The notes: generated by a model not told the origin, from the sequence alone. A stretch of 53,196 nt of DNA from an uncultured Flavobacterium sp. (GCF_937967675.1 NZ_CALBSN010000067.1:1-53196); one strand, 5' to 3'. Shown: positions 40,439 through 49,582, counted from the stretch's first letter. Program-made: numbers and translations.

Positions 40439-41055
40439 GTTTACTTATTCTTTTAAGAAAATCAGCCTCAGTTAATCGTTTTCACAATTTACTCATTAAC
40501 TCTATTGATAGCGGTGAAGGTGATAGTGCATTGTTGTGTTCTGGATTTTTCCAAGAGATGAATAATTATTCTGCATCTTTAGATTCTGGACTATGTTCTT
40601 CCCTTTTCAATAACAATGTTTCTCTCACAACGATTGGTGTTCACAATAGAATGTGGCTAAACAGATATAGAAGTTTTAGAGATATTTTAATTAGTAATGG
40701 CAATACCGTTAATGCTCTCATAACCAATAATTTTCATTGGCACGCAAAAATATTTATTTTAAAAAAACAGGGAGAGCCAATTTTCGGAATCATTGGAAGT
40801 AGTAACATGACTCGAAACGCTTTTGGTCACACAGCCCCTTTTAACTTTGAAGCTGATGTTGTGCTTTGGGATAGTTCAAATAATGCGATAAATAATATAT
40901 GTCAATCCCAAACCGAGATAAGTGGTGGTGATTTTGATGATATTATATATGCAGATTATAATGTTGAGAGAAATAGAGGAAAAAATTCAATGGAGAAATT
41001 GAAGGATTTAGAAAACGAAATTATGAGTAAAACCCAACTAGATGAATTGCAATAA
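40435..41055 (+). CDS. PLD-like (HKD) protein encoded inside the type I R-M operon
   Basis: A 206-residue protein with one phospholipase D-type HKD motif: HWHAKIFILKKQGEP (His103, Lys105) followed by GIIGSSNMTRNAFGH (121-131). In this superfamily a single-motif chain dimerises to form one active site; members include the BfiI-type nuclease domain and DrmC of DISARM. The rest has a leading beta-rich half (about 1-100). It overlaps hsdM by four bases and its stop shares one base with the hsdS start (TAATG), so it is translated with both. Its place between M and S, with both junctions coupled, argues for a role in the complex. Nuclease activity is the first guess, but nothing here proves it. Confidence 0.8.
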   Translation: MSLLILLRKSASVNRFHNLLINSIDSGEGDSALLCSGFFQEMNNYSASLDSGLCSSLFNNNVSLTTIGVHNRMWLNRYRSFRDILISNGNTVNALITNNFHWHAKIFILKKQGEPIFGIIGSSNMTRNAFGHTAPFNFEADVVLWDSSNNAINNICQSQTEISGGDFDDIIYADYNVERNRGKNSMEKLKDLENEIMSKTQLDELQ

Positions 41056-42380
41056 TGAAGAAATACGATAACTACAAGGATTCGGGTATTGAATGGATTG
41101 GCAACATTCCAGAAAATTGGTCGTGTACGAAATTAAAATATCACACAAGAAAGATTATTGACGGAGCTCACTTTACTCCAACATATATAGAAAACGTTGA
41201 AAATGCAGTTCCTTTTTTAAGGGTTACGGATTTACATAGTCAAGAAATTGATTTCAATAATGTGAAATTTATTCCACAGGAAGAACACAAAGAATTAATC
41301 AAAAGATGTTACCCAGAAAAAGGCGACCTTCTACTATCTAAGAACGGAACTATTGGACTTATGAAAATAGTGGACTGGGAATGGGAGTTTAGCATTTTTG
41401 TTAGTCTTTGTTTGTTGAAATTTGAAAAGACATTGGAAAATCGGTTTTTTAAATTTTTCTTCGATAGCAATGTAGTAGATAGACAATTATTTGAGAGTAG
41501 TCAGAAAACTTCGGTTACAAATCTCCATTTAGAAAAAATAAAAGAACTTCGATTGACTTTACCACCAATCGAAGAACAAATCACCATCGCCAACTACCTC
41601 GACCAAAAAACCACTCAAATTGATGATTTAATTGCCAAAAAGGAGCGTTTGATTCAGTTGCTAGAAGAAGAGCGCACTGCCATTATCAACCAAGCAGTGA
41701 CCAAAGGTCTTGACCCAACCGTTCCAATGAAGGATTCGGGTATTGAATGGCTGGGTGAGATTCCAGCGCATTGGGAGGTGAAAAGAATTGGTCATGTTGC
41801 AAAAGTTGTGAGAGGTGCTTCACCAAGACCAGCTGGTGACCCACTTCTATTTAATGGAGATTTTTTACCGTGGATTACAGTAAAAGAAGTTACAAATGCC
41901 GAAGGTAAATTTATTGTATCTACTGAAACTTATTTGACTGAGCAAGGTTCTAAAAATACCCGAATAATCGAGCCAGAAACATTATTATTATCAAACAGTG
42001 GAGCAACGCTTGGTGTTCCAAGAATCACAAAAATCAAAGGGGGAATTAATGACGGTTCTGTGGCATTTTTCAATTTACAAATTGAAAGAGATTACCTGTA
42101 TTACTTCTTTATAACACATACAAAAATATATAGAGATGAGGTATCTGGTTACGGTCAACCTAATTTAAATACAGATATTATAAAATCTACTAAAATTGCC
42201 CTACCAAATAAAAAAGAGCAATTAGAAATTGTTCTTTTTATTGAAAACTATTTGGAGAAATTCGAATTTTTAAAGTATAAAACCCAACAGGAAATCGAGT
42301 TATTAAAAGAATACAAAACCGCATTAATCAGTGAGGTGGTTACTGGTAAGGTTGATGTTAGAGAAGAGAAAATAAATTAA
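41055..42380 (+). CDS. hsdS: Type I restriction-modification specificity subunit HsdS
   Basis: A 441-residue DNA-recognition subunit with the usual two-fold repeat. Target recognition domain 1 begins KDSGIEWIGNIPENW and domain 2 begins KDSGIEWLGEIPAHW (about residue 226). They are separated by the central conserved helix region LPPIEEQITIANYLDQKTTQ, LIAKKERLIQLLEEERTAI and INQAVTKGLDP. The distal conserved region is LPNKKEQLEIVLFIENYLEK through TALISEVVTGKVDVREE. Each recognition domain binds one half of a bipartite target, which cannot be read from sequence. It starts at the stop of the PLD-like gene and is followed 11 bases later by the AlbA_2 gene. No second hsdS or inverted partial copy is in the window. 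Confidence 0.95.
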   Translation: MKKYDNYKDSGIEWIGNIPENWSCTKLKYHTRKIIDGAHFTPTYIENVENAVPFLRVTDLHSQEIDFNNVKFIPQEEHKELIKRCYPEKGDLLLSKNGTIGLMKIVDWEWEFSIFVSLCLLKFEKTLENRFFKFFFDSNVVDRQLFESSQKTSVTNLHLEKIKELRLTLPPIEEQITIANYLDQKTTQIDDLIAKKERLIQLLEEERTAIINQAVTKGLDPTVPMKDSGIEWLGEIPAHWEVKRIGHVAKVVRGASPRPAGDPLLFNGDFLPWITVKEVTNAEGKFIVSTETYLTEQGSKNTRIIEPETLLLSNSGATLGVPRITKIKGGINDGSVAFFNLQIERDYLYYFFITHTKIYRDEVSGYGQPNLNTDIIKSTKIALPNKKEQLEIVLFIENYLEKFEFLKYKTQQEIELLKEYKTALISEVVTGKVDVREEKIN

Positions 42381-42391
42381 CAAGTTGCTAT

Positions 42392-44050
42392 ATGAATGAA
42401 CTTGAGCTAAAAAAATTAATTGAAATTTTCAGAAATCAATCTTCTGAAACAGAATGTGTAGAATTTAAGGAAGCCAAAACACAATATGATTTTGGCAAAC
42501 TTGGCAAATACTTTTCAGCACTTTCAAACGAAGCCAATTTGAAAGGGAAAGAATCTGCATGGCTTATTTTTGGCATCAAAGACAAACCAATTCCTAGAGC
42601 AATTGTTGGAAGTGATTACAGAACAAATAGAGTTGATTTAGATAGTTTAAAAGCTGAAATAGGCAACAAAACAACGAATCGAATAACCTTCACAGAAATA
42701 CACGAATTACAATATTCTGAAGGGCGAGTAATTGTTTTTCAAATACCACCAGCACCAAAAGGGTTTCCAGTAGCATGGGAGGGGCATTATTATGGTAGAG
42801 ATGGTGAAGATTTAGTTCCACTTAATTTAGTTGAAATAGAAACCATTCGTAATCAAAGTAACAGAACCGATTGGTCGGCTCAAATTGTACCCAATGCCAC
42901 CCTTGATGATTTAGACCCAATAGCTATTGAAAAAGCGAGAAAAGAATACAAAGAGAAAAATCCAAGAAAAGCATCGGAATGTGATACGTGGGATGATATT
43001 ACTTTTCTGAACAAAGCGAAAGTTACGCTACAAGGAAAAATCACCAATACCGCTTTGCTTATATTGGGCAAGGAAGAATCTTCCCATTTTCTGAGTCCAG
43101 CGGTAGCTAAAATCTCTTGGATTTTAAAAGATGAAAACAATGTAGAGTTGGATTATGAACATTTTGGAGTTCCATTTTTATTGAGTTCAACAGAAGTATT
43201 TAGCCGAGTTCGCAACCTTACTTATCGCTATATAAAAGACGATTCTTTGTTTCCTACTGAAATTAAAATGTATGATGCTTTTGTTATTCGTGAGGCATTG
43301 CACAACTGCATAGCACACCAAGACTATCAATTAAATGGTCGTATTACGGTTGTTGAAAAACCAGATGAATTATTGTTTACTAATGTAGGTGACTTTATCC
43401 CCAAAAGCATTGAAAGGGTTATTGAACAAGATGCTCCCCAAGAATACTATCGCAATCAATTTCTAGCGGATGCTATGGTGAACTTAAATATGATTGATAC
43501 CATTGGTAGCGGTATCAAACGAATGTTTTTGAAACAAAAAGAACGTTTCTTCCCTATGCCAGATTTTGACTTATCTACTTCAAATAAAGTAGCTGTTAGG
43601 ATTGCAGGTCGCATTTGGGATGAAAATTACACCAAACTATTAATGAGAAAAACCGATTTGGAATTAAAAACGGTTGTTTTATTAGACAGAGTTCAAAAAA
43701 ACTTACCAATTGATGATGACGAAATCAAAGAATTAAAAAAGTTTGGTTTAATAGAAGGTCGTAAACCGAATCTTCATGTTTCTTCGGCTGTTGCAAAAAT
43801 CACAAACGATAAAGCCTCTTATATCCGAAAAAGAGGAATAAACGATGAGTATTGCAAAAAGATGATTTTGGATTATTTGAAAGAATTCAAGGAAGGGAAA
43901 AAAGATGATTTTGAAAAAATACTTTTAGACAAACTTCCAGAGATTTTAGACATTTCTCAAAAGAAAAATAAAATTAAAAACATTCTTCAATCAATGAAGA
44001 ACCAAGGAAATATAAAGGTTGAAGGAAAGATTTGGAAAATGTCTAAGTAA
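42392..44050 (+). CDS. AlbA_2 (Schlafen-type) protein with ATP-binding domain
   Basis: A 552-residue protein. The N-terminal AlbA_2/SLFN-like domain (about 10-150) shows ETECVEFKEAKTQYDFGKLG, SAWLIFGIKDKPIPRAIVG and the GHYYGRDGEDLVPLN end. The middle domain has LLILGKEESSHFLSPAVAKI. A HATPase_c_4-type domain follows (about 290-400) with IREALHNCIAHQDYQLNGRI and FTNVGDFIPKSIE, then QFLADAMVNLNMIDTIGSGI. The last 150 residues are a winged-helix-like, charged part. Proteins with this architecture often lie inside type I R-M operons; their exact role (nucleic-acid-binding regulator or anti-phage accessory) is not settled. It follows hsdS by 11 bases and ends 49 bases before hsdR. Confidence 0.9.
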   Translation: MNELELKKLIEIFRNQSSETECVEFKEAKTQYDFGKLGKYFSALSNEANLKGKESAWLIFGIKDKPIPRAIVGSDYRTNRVDLDSLKAEIGNKTTNRITFTEIHELQYSEGRVIVFQIPPAPKGFPVAWEGHYYGRDGEDLVPLNLVEIETIRNQSNRTDWSAQIVPNATLDDLDPIAIEKARKEYKEKNPRKASECDTWDDITFLNKAKVTLQGKITNTALLILGKEESSHFLSPAVAKISWILKDENNVELDYEHFGVPFLLSSTEVFSRVRNLTYRYIKDDSLFPTEIKMYDAFVIREALHNCIAHQDYQLNGRITVVEKPDELLFTNVGDFIPKSIERVIEQDAPQEYYRNQFLADAMVNLNMIDTIGSGIKRMFLKQKERFFPMPDFDLSTSNKVAVRIAGRIWDENYTKLLMRKTDLELKTVVLLDRVQKNLPIDDDEIKELKKFGLIEGRKPNLHVSSAVAKITNDKASYIRKRGINDEYCKKMILDYLKEFKEGKKDDFEKILLDKLPEILDISQKKNKIKNILQSMKNQGNIKVEGKIWKMSK

Positions 44051-44097
44051 TCATAGTAGATATTTTTTTAGACATTTTTTTAGACATTTTTTAGATA
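44036..44097 (+). promoter_or_regulatory. Direct repeats and competing hairpin before hsdR
   Basis: TTTTTTTAGACA occurs twice back to back (44063-44074 and 44075-44086), followed by a shortened third copy (TTTTTTAGATA, 44087-44097). The end of the AlbA_2 gene, AAAATGTCTAA (44036-44046), is a perfect complement of TTAGACATTTT, which occurs at 44068-44078 and again at 44080-44090. The mRNA can thus form either of two 11-bp hairpins just before the hsdR start. Confidence 0.5.
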
Positions 44098-44099
44098 TT

Positions 44100-47000
44100 A
44101 TGGCAAAAGGAATACACACAGAACAGACCTTTGAGGAAGCAATCGAATCCAACTTATTGGAACACGGTGGCTACGTAAAAGGAAGTTCAACCGACTTCGA
44201 AGTGAAACTTGGGTTGTTCCCAAGTTACATCACCAACTTTTTGAAGGTATCTCAACCGAAAGCATGGGATAAAATAGCCAACATCCACAAAGATGGGGTG
44301 GAGCAAAAGGTAATTCAACGCTTGGTTAAAGAGATTGATTTAAGAGGCGTTTTGGATGTTCTAAGAAAAGGATTCACCGATTATGGTGTGAAGTTCCAGA
44401 TGGCATATTTTAAGCCAGAAAGCTCATTAAATCCAGAAGCTGACCAATTGTATCAAACCAATCATTTGTCGGTAACCAGACAGCTGTATTACGAGCGTGT
44501 TGGCAAGAACTCTTTGGATATGGTGCTTTCTTTGAATGGATTACCAATTGCTACTATTGAGCTTAAAAATCAGTTTTCTGGTCAGTCTGTTGAGAATGCT
44601 AAGAAGCAGTATGTGTATGACCGAGAACCAAATGAACCAATATTCCAATTTAAAAAAAGAACATTGGTTCACTTTGCAGTAGATACGGATGAAGCTTTCA
44701 TGACCACAAAGCTGGATGGAAAGAACACTCGATATTTACCATTTAATTTAGGATACAACAACGGAGCTGGAAATCCACCCAATCCAAACGGATACAGAAC
44801 AGCGTATTTGTGGGAACAGGTTTGGACAAAAGATAGCTTCATGGATATTATTGGTAAGTTCCTTCACTTGAGTGTGGAAGAATTTGAGATGAATGGTGTC
44901 AAAAAGAAAAAGGAAACCATTATTTTTCCACGTTTCCACCAAATGCAAGTAGTAAGAACTGTTACTGCAGATGCACGTACTAGTGGTGCTGGGAAAAACT
45001 ATTTAATCCAACACAGTGCTGGTTCTGGAAAATCTAATTCAATCGCTTGGTTATCATATAGACTTTCGAGCTTGCATGATGACCAAAACAATAGAGTTTT
45101 TGATTCAGTGATTGTAATTACTGACCGTAAGGTATTAGATTCACAGTTACAAAATACCATATACCAATTCGAACACAAAGATGGTGTAGTTCAAAAAATC
45201 GATAAGGATTCAACTCAATTGGCAAATGCCATCACCGCTGGGTCGCATATCATTATTACCACGCTTCAAAAGTTTCCATTTATTTTGGATAAAATTGGTG
45301 AAATACCAGCCAGAAAATATGCTGTAATCATTGATGAGGCTCATAGTTCCCAAGGTGGTGAAGCAACCAAAAAAATGAAAGAGGTACTTTCAGCAAAATC
45401 ATTAGAAGATGCAGAAAGAGATGAAGCCTACACAGGACTGGAGGAAGATGCTGAGGATGAAATCAGAAAATCAATGCTTGCTAGAGGAAAACAGAACAAC
45501 CTTAGTTTCTTTGCTTTCACAGCTACACCAAAACCTAAAACAGTTGAAGTATTTGGAACGATAGGAAAAAATGGCAAGCCAGAACCTTTTCACTTGTATT
45601 CTATGAAACAAGCCATCGAAGAAGGATTTATTCTCGATGTATTAAAGAGTTATACAACCTATAAGACATACTTTAAACTATCAAAACAGATTGAAGATGA
45701 CCCAAAAGTAAACAAGAAAAAAGCATCCAGAGCCATTGGTCGTTTTATGTCATTGCATCCGCATAACCTTGCACAGAAAACAGAAGTCATGGTGGAACAT
45801 TTCCGCCAAATAGTTTCAAAGAAAATCGGAGGCAAAGCAAAAGCTATGGTAGTAACCAGTTCAAGGCTTCATGCTGTTAGATACAAAGAAGAGTTTGACA
45901 AATATATCAAAGAAAAGGGATACAATGATGTTAAAACCATAGTAGCCTTTTCGGGTAAAGTAATTTACGATAACGCTCCAGAAGGTGTGACCGAGGTGGA
46001 ACTGAATGGATTTGCTGAAAAGGAATTGCCAAGAAAGTTCGCATCGGATGAGTACCAATTGTTGTTAGTTGCAGACAAGTACCAAACAGGATTCGACCAA
46101 CCGTTGTTGCATACCATGTATGTAGATAAGAAATTATCTGGAGTGAAAGCGGTTCAAACGCTATCTCGATTAAACAGGATGTGTGCTGGAAAGGAGGACA
46201 CATTTGTGTTAGACTTCGCAAATGAAACACAGGATATATTGGATTCCTTCCAACCTTATTATGAATTAACTTCAATTCGTGAGAACTCAGACCCTAATCA
46301 TTTGTATGATTTAAAATCTGAGTTGGAAAAAGCCAATGTAATTTGGGAAACTGAAGTCAATAATTTCTGCAACGTATTTTTCAAATCGAGCAAATCTTTA
46401 AGTGCATCTGACCAAGGAAAATTAAACTCGTATGTTGACCCAGCAGTGGAGAGGTTCAAGGCATTACCTACTGAAAAAGATGATGCAATGGGAACAATTA
46501 CTAATCAAGATGATTTTAAGAACACTTTGCAGATATTTACAAGAACTTATTCATTCTTGACCCAAATTATGCCTTTTTCGGATGTTGATTTGGAGAAGCT
46601 TTTCACTTATGGAAGATTCTTATTGAAGAAATTACCAAGAACATCACAAAATGACAAATTCAAATTAGGTGATGAAGTATCGTTAGAATACTACAGACTA
46701 CAAAAAGTTGCGGAACAAAGCATTCTAATGGAAAGTCAAAGTGTTTATGAATTAGAAGGTGGTGGACAAGCTGGAATACGATTAACCAAAGAGGAAGAAG
46801 CTAATTTATCAGAAATTATAAATGTTTTAAATAAAAAGTTCCATACAGAATTTAACACAGCAGATAAACTTTTATTTGACCAGATTGAAGAGGAAATGGT
46901 AATGGATGAGAAACTTGCATTGCAAGCAAAATCAAATACCATTGATAATTTTAAATTTGGTTTTGAAGAAATGCTATTGGATAAATTTATATCCAGAATG

Positions 47001-47105
47001 GAACAGAACCAAGATATTTTCACCAAAATGATGGATGATAAAGAATTTGGTGATGTGGTCAGAAGTTATATGTTGAAAAAGGTTTATGATAGGTTAAGTA
47101 AGTAA
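44100..47105 (+). CDS. hsdR: Type I restriction endonuclease/translocase subunit HsdR
   Basis: A 1001-residue protein from the ATG at 44100; the in-frame upstream Met at 44019 would read through the repeat and the end of the preceding gene, so it is not used. The nuclease domain carries the PD-(D/E)xK core, Asp140 in SLDMVLSLNG and Glu154-x-Lys156 in IELKNQFSGQ. The SF2 translocase has the Walker A loop HSAGSGKSNSIAW near residue 305, DEAHSSQGG near 411 (motif II) and TATPKPKT (motif III). Motifs V-VI are KYQTGFDQPLLHT and QTLSRLNRM. The C-terminus is the helical HsdR coupling domain. It translocates DNA and cuts distant from the unmodified target. All catalytic residues expected are present. 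Confidence 0.97.
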   Translation: MAKGIHTEQTFEEAIESNLLEHGGYVKGSSTDFEVKLGLFPSYITNFLKVSQPKAWDKIANIHKDGVEQKVIQRLVKEIDLRGVLDVLRKGFTDYGVKFQMAYFKPESSLNPEADQLYQTNHLSVTRQLYYERVGKNSLDMVLSLNGLPIATIELKNQFSGQSVENAKKQYVYDREPNEPIFQFKKRTLVHFAVDTDEAFMTTKLDGKNTRYLPFNLGYNNGAGNPPNPNGYRTAYLWEQVWTKDSFMDIIGKFLHLSVEEFEMNGVKKKKETIIFPRFHQMQVVRTVTADARTSGAGKNYLIQHSAGSGKSNSIAWLSYRLSSLHDDQNNRVFDSVIVITDRKVLDSQLQNTIYQFEHKDGVVQKIDKDSTQLANAITAGSHIIITTLQKFPFILDKIGEIPARKYAVIIDEAHSSQGGEATKKMKEVLSAKSLEDAERDEAYTGLEEDAEDEIRKSMLARGKQNNLSFFAFTATPKPKTVEVFGTIGKNGKPEPFHLYSMKQAIEEGFILDVLKSYTTYKTYFKLSKQIEDDPKVNKKKASRAIGRFMSLHPHNLAQKTEVMVEHFRQIVSKKIGGKAKAMVVTSSRLHAVRYKEEFDKYIKEKGYNDVKTIVAFSGKVIYDNAPEGVTEVELNGFAEKELPRKFASDEYQLLLVADKYQTGFDQPLLHTMYVDKKLSGVKAVQTLSRLNRMCAGKEDTFVLDFANETQDILDSFQPYYELTSIRENSDPNHLYDLKSELEKANVIWETEVNNFCNVFFKSSKSLSASDQGKLNSYVDPAVERFKALPTEKDDAMGTITNQDDFKNTLQIFTRTYSFLTQIMPFSDVDLEKLFTYGRFLLKKLPRTSQNDKFKLGDEVSLEYYRLQKVAEQSILMESQSVYELEGGGQAGIRLTKEEEANLSEIINVLNKKFHTEFNTADKLLFDQIEEEMVMDEKLALQAKSNTIDNFKFGFEEMLLDKFISRMEQNQDIFTKMMDDKEFGDVVRSYMLKKVYDRLSK

Positions 47106-47127
47106 ATTTAATTTTAAATAAAAAATA

Positions 47128-47919
47128 ATGAAAATTAATATCGTATTGTTGGCTATTTTTTTTACACAATTTTCTTTTACTCAGAATAAAATTAAAAAAG
47201 AAATTGAAGAAACTTACAAAACATCACTAAAGTTTGGTAAACCTGTTAACGGTAAAGTTGAATCCAAAATAACAAAATTTTACAATGATAGTGGAAATGT
47301 TATAAAATTAATCACTGAGACTTTTGATGAATGGGCATTTAATCCAGAACCTATAATAACTAATCTATACAACACAGATAATAAAGTGGTTGAAACAAGC
47401 TACTTAAATCTTGATGGTTCTTTGATTCAAAAATCAATTTTCGAATATGACTCAAAAGGAAATAATATTGAATATAATATTTATAATTATGAAGGTGATT
47501 TAATTATTAAATGGGAATTTAAATATGATTACAATAATAGAATTATTGAAGAGTTAAGACATGATTCTGATGGAATTTACAAAGGAATTTATTCTTATGA
47601 GTCAAAAGAAAAAAAAGTTATTAAAAAATATCAAAATGATTTATTTTTCAATCAAGTTGAATACAATTTTGATAAAAATGGTAATGAAATTGAAATAAAA
47701 ACATATAATTCTAATTATGAATTGATATCAAAAACAACTAAAAAATATGATTCAAATAACAATTTAATTGAAGAAATTAATTTAAATGGAAATGAACTTT
47801 TTAAATATACTTACAATTATTCAGCATTTAATAAATTTAATCAATGGACAGTTAAAACAATTTATATAAACAATAAAATTGAAAAAACGATAATTAGAAA
47901 ATTAGAGTACAAATATTAA
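47128..47919 (+). CDS. Secreted protein with YD-repeat-like strands
   Basis: A 263-residue protein with a signal peptide (about 1-19, ending FSFTQ). It contains several strand-turn units of about 21-25 residues with YD/SNGN-type turns: FYNDSGNVIKLIT, YDSKGNNIEYNIYNYEGD, YDYNNRIIEELR, FDKNGNEIEIKTYNSN and YDSNNNLIEEINLNGN. These resemble RHS/YD or MORN-like beta repeats, as in many Bacteroidota secreted proteins. It has no sorting domain or lipobox and is much more AT-rich than hsdR. It begins 22 bases after hsdR on the same strand, but a functional link to restriction is not evident; it is probably cargo. Confidence 0.75.
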   Translation: MKINIVLLAIFFTQFSFTQNKIKKEIEETYKTSLKFGKPVNGKVESKITKFYNDSGNVIKLITETFDEWAFNPEPIITNLYNTDNKVVETSYLNLDGSLIQKSIFEYDSKGNNIEYNIYNYEGDLIIKWEFKYDYNNRIIEELRHDSDGIYKGIYSYESKEKKVIKKYQNDLFFNQVEYNFDKNGNEIEIKTYNSNYELISKTTKKYDSNNNLIEEINLNGNELFKYTYNYSAFNKFNQWTVKTIYINNKIEKTIIRKLEYKY

Positions 47920-48245
47920 AAGCAACATAAAGCCCTGGATTTCAATTAAATAAATTGTTTTTTTATATTTTCATTCCAGACCTTTGCCTCAAGTTTCAGA
48001 TTTAGATTATAGCTTATTAAAAAAGCAAAATTGAAACAACCGATTTCAACAAATCCATTTCAAAGCTTTCAAATAAATTGAGCATCTAAATTTAAAACGA
48101 AATTCAAACCATGTCCATTTTGTGCAAAATTAGATTTTAGTCATACACTGCACAAAACACATAAATAGGATTTCAATAAAATGCAATGTTAAACATGTGC
48201 AAAAGGGCATACCCTAAAATTGCACAATTTTAAGCAAAGGTCACC
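47920..48245. other. 326-base gene-free stretch before the small recombinase
   Basis: No gene is seen. The last 130 bases hold the dyad array at 48117-48231; the first part (47935-48100) is AT-rich with no clear promoter or structure. Confidence 0.5.
48117..48231. promoter_or_regulatory. Dyad array, candidate res/operator site of the small serine recombinase
   Basis: Two dyads with two-base centres frame the array: ATTTTG-TG-CAAAAT at 48117-48130 and AAAATTG-CA-CAATTTT at 48216-48231. Between them are the single-arm copies TGCACAAAA (48149-48157) and TGTGCAAAA (48196-48204). The last dyad ends 14 bases before the recombinase ATG. Resolvase-type enzymes bind such imperfect dyads and cross over at a central dinucleotide, and autoregulate from them. 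Confidence 0.5.
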
Positions 48246-48881
48246 ATGAAAAAAGCTCGTTACATTCGTCAATCAACAAAAAATCAAACCAACCTTCGTC
48301 AGCTTGCAAAAGCACACCCAGATGAAGAATTATTCATTGACATAATAAGTGGTTCAATTCCATTTGATGAACGTCCTGAAGGTAAACGACTCATTCAAGC
48401 AGTTGAAACTGGAAAAATAAATTATGTAAGCTTCCATGCCATCGACAGAGCTGGAAGAAATACTATCAATGTATTACAAACGCTTCAATATTTTTATGAT
48501 AAAGGTGTGGTTGTAAAGATTGATAACTTGGGATTGGAATCCATGATTAACAACAAAGCTAATCCAGTGTTTAATCTTATTACAACCATATTAAGTGAGC
48601 TAAGTTCATTAGAAAAAACAAGTCTTCTTGAAAGACAAGCTGAAGGAATTCATCAAGCCAAACTAAAAGGTATATATAAAGGTAGAGCTGAAGGAACTTT
48701 TGATACGCCAGAACAAACACTTCAGAAGCATAAGCGTGTGGTTAGAGCCATTAAAATGAATCCAACGCTATCGCTTAGACAAATTGCCAAGTTGGCAAGT
48801 GATTTAGATTATAAGGTATCAGCCAATACGGTTAAGAAGGTAAAAGAATTAATGTTGAACTCAAATTTACAAGTTGCCTAA
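48246..48881 (+). CDS. Small serine recombinase (resolvase/invertase family)
   Basis: A 211-residue recombinase. The catalytic domain begins ARYIRQSTKNQ with the nucleophile Ser10, then SFHAIDRAGRNT with Arg68 and Arg71 of the family DRxxR motif. The E-helix region is ITTILSELSSLEKTSLLERQ, followed by QAKLKGIYKGR (hinge) and a C-terminal helix-turn-helix SLRQIAKLASDLDYKVSANTV. Length and order are those of resolvases and invertases, not of the large integrases. It could resolve multimers or invert a segment. It is preceded by a dyad array and shares its stop with the start of the next gene (TAATG), so the two are coupled. Confidence 0.92.
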   Translation: MKKARYIRQSTKNQTNLRQLAKAHPDEELFIDIISGSIPFDERPEGKRLIQAVETGKINYVSFHAIDRAGRNTINVLQTLQYFYDKGVVVKIDNLGLESMINNKANPVFNLITTILSELSSLEKTSLLERQAEGIHQAKLKGIYKGRAEGTFDTPEQTLQKHKRVVRAIKMNPTLSLRQIAKLASDLDYKVSANTVKKVKELMLNSNLQVA

Positions 48882-49186
48882 TGATGCGAGTTGATTTAAC
48901 CGCCATTCATAATTTAATGTTTAAATTTTATGGTAGCCGTAATATGCAAATGGACACAATTGTGGAAAGCAAGCACTTTTTGAGACCCAAAGAAATCATT
49001 ATTAAATTTGATTTTAAGAAGGATTGCAATTTGGATATTGAAAAACTAACAAGAAGATTAGCAAGACACATTTGGAATGTTCATAATTTCTTTGTGACCG
49101 TGAAGGATGATACTATTGAAATTTGTATCATTTTCTATATAAACAAAAAACTCAAAGATTTTGACTTTGAGTTTAGTGAGAATTGA
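48881..49186 (+). CDS. Small protein of unknown function coupled to the recombinase
   Basis: A 101-residue protein whose ATG overlaps the recombinase stop by one base; a second ATG follows immediately at 48884. The sequence is basic and beta/helical (FLRPKEIIIKFDFKKDC, IEKLTRRLARHIWNVHNFFVTV, TIEICIIFYIN), with no recognised motif. Its end carries a hairpin in the DNA (AAACTCAAAG with CTTTGAGTTT, 49148-49174) that may act as terminator within the last codons. Coupling to a recombinase suggests an accessory or directionality role, which is inference only. Confidence 0.65.
   Translation: MMRVDLTAIHNLMFKFYGSRNMQMDTIVESKHFLRPKEIIIKFDFKKDCNLDIEKLTRRLARHIWNVHNFFVTVKDDTIEICIIFYINKKLKDFDFEFSEN
49148..49174 (+). 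terminator. Hairpin overlapping the 3' end of the small coupled gene
   Basis: AAACTCAAAG pairs with CTTTGAGTTT around ATTTTGA, ending 12 bases before the stop codon. It may terminate transcription or protect the mRNA end; no strong T-run follows. Confidence 0.4.
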
Positions 49187-49582
49187 AAGTATTAAAATAA
49201 TTTTCTCAGTATTATCTATTTCTATTTGAGGATTAATAGTTTTGATGGTATAAGATACACAATAATTTTGATACTTATTTGATATAAATCTCATTAAATT
49301 AATCTACAGTCTTAAACCTTTATTCGCTATTTTTAATAACACGAAACAACACTTTTGTCTTATCTGGCAATTACTTTTTAGATTAAAATTAATATCTCGA
49401 TAGATTCATTTTTAAAGTTTTACTCATATATATTTAAATCTTTGATAAAACTCTTTGTAAACTTAATAATACCTAACAGCAAATCATATGTGCTTTTCAA
49501 ACAGATAAATCACTGTTTAACTTAATATCAAAAAATCTACCAAACGGGGTTATATTATCAAAGTGTCAAAGAGCAAAAGTAC
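49187..49582. other. 396-base AT-rich stretch without a gene
   Basis: No gene, clear repeat or DUF2400 coding sequence is seen on either strand. The orientation change (plus genes before, minus genes after) makes this a possible boundary of the island, but no copy of the GGTTAATTA motif was found here. Confidence 0.4.

Noticed and set aside
41055..42380. Repeated KDSGIEW and IP segments in hsdS as evidence of a shuffling or inversion locus
   Set aside because: The two repeats are the normal start of the two recognition domains; no extra or inverted partial hsdS is present in the window.
44019..44099. Earlier in-frame start for hsdR
   Set aside because: It would add an odd Phe/His/Arg-rich stretch encoded by the repeat and overlap the previous gene's end; the start at 44100 matches normal HsdR proteins.
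49187..49582. Far end of the island with the missing TIGR02757 5' part
   Set aside because: No frame here encodes the family's N-terminal part and no GGTTAATTA site is present, so the boundary cannot be placed here.
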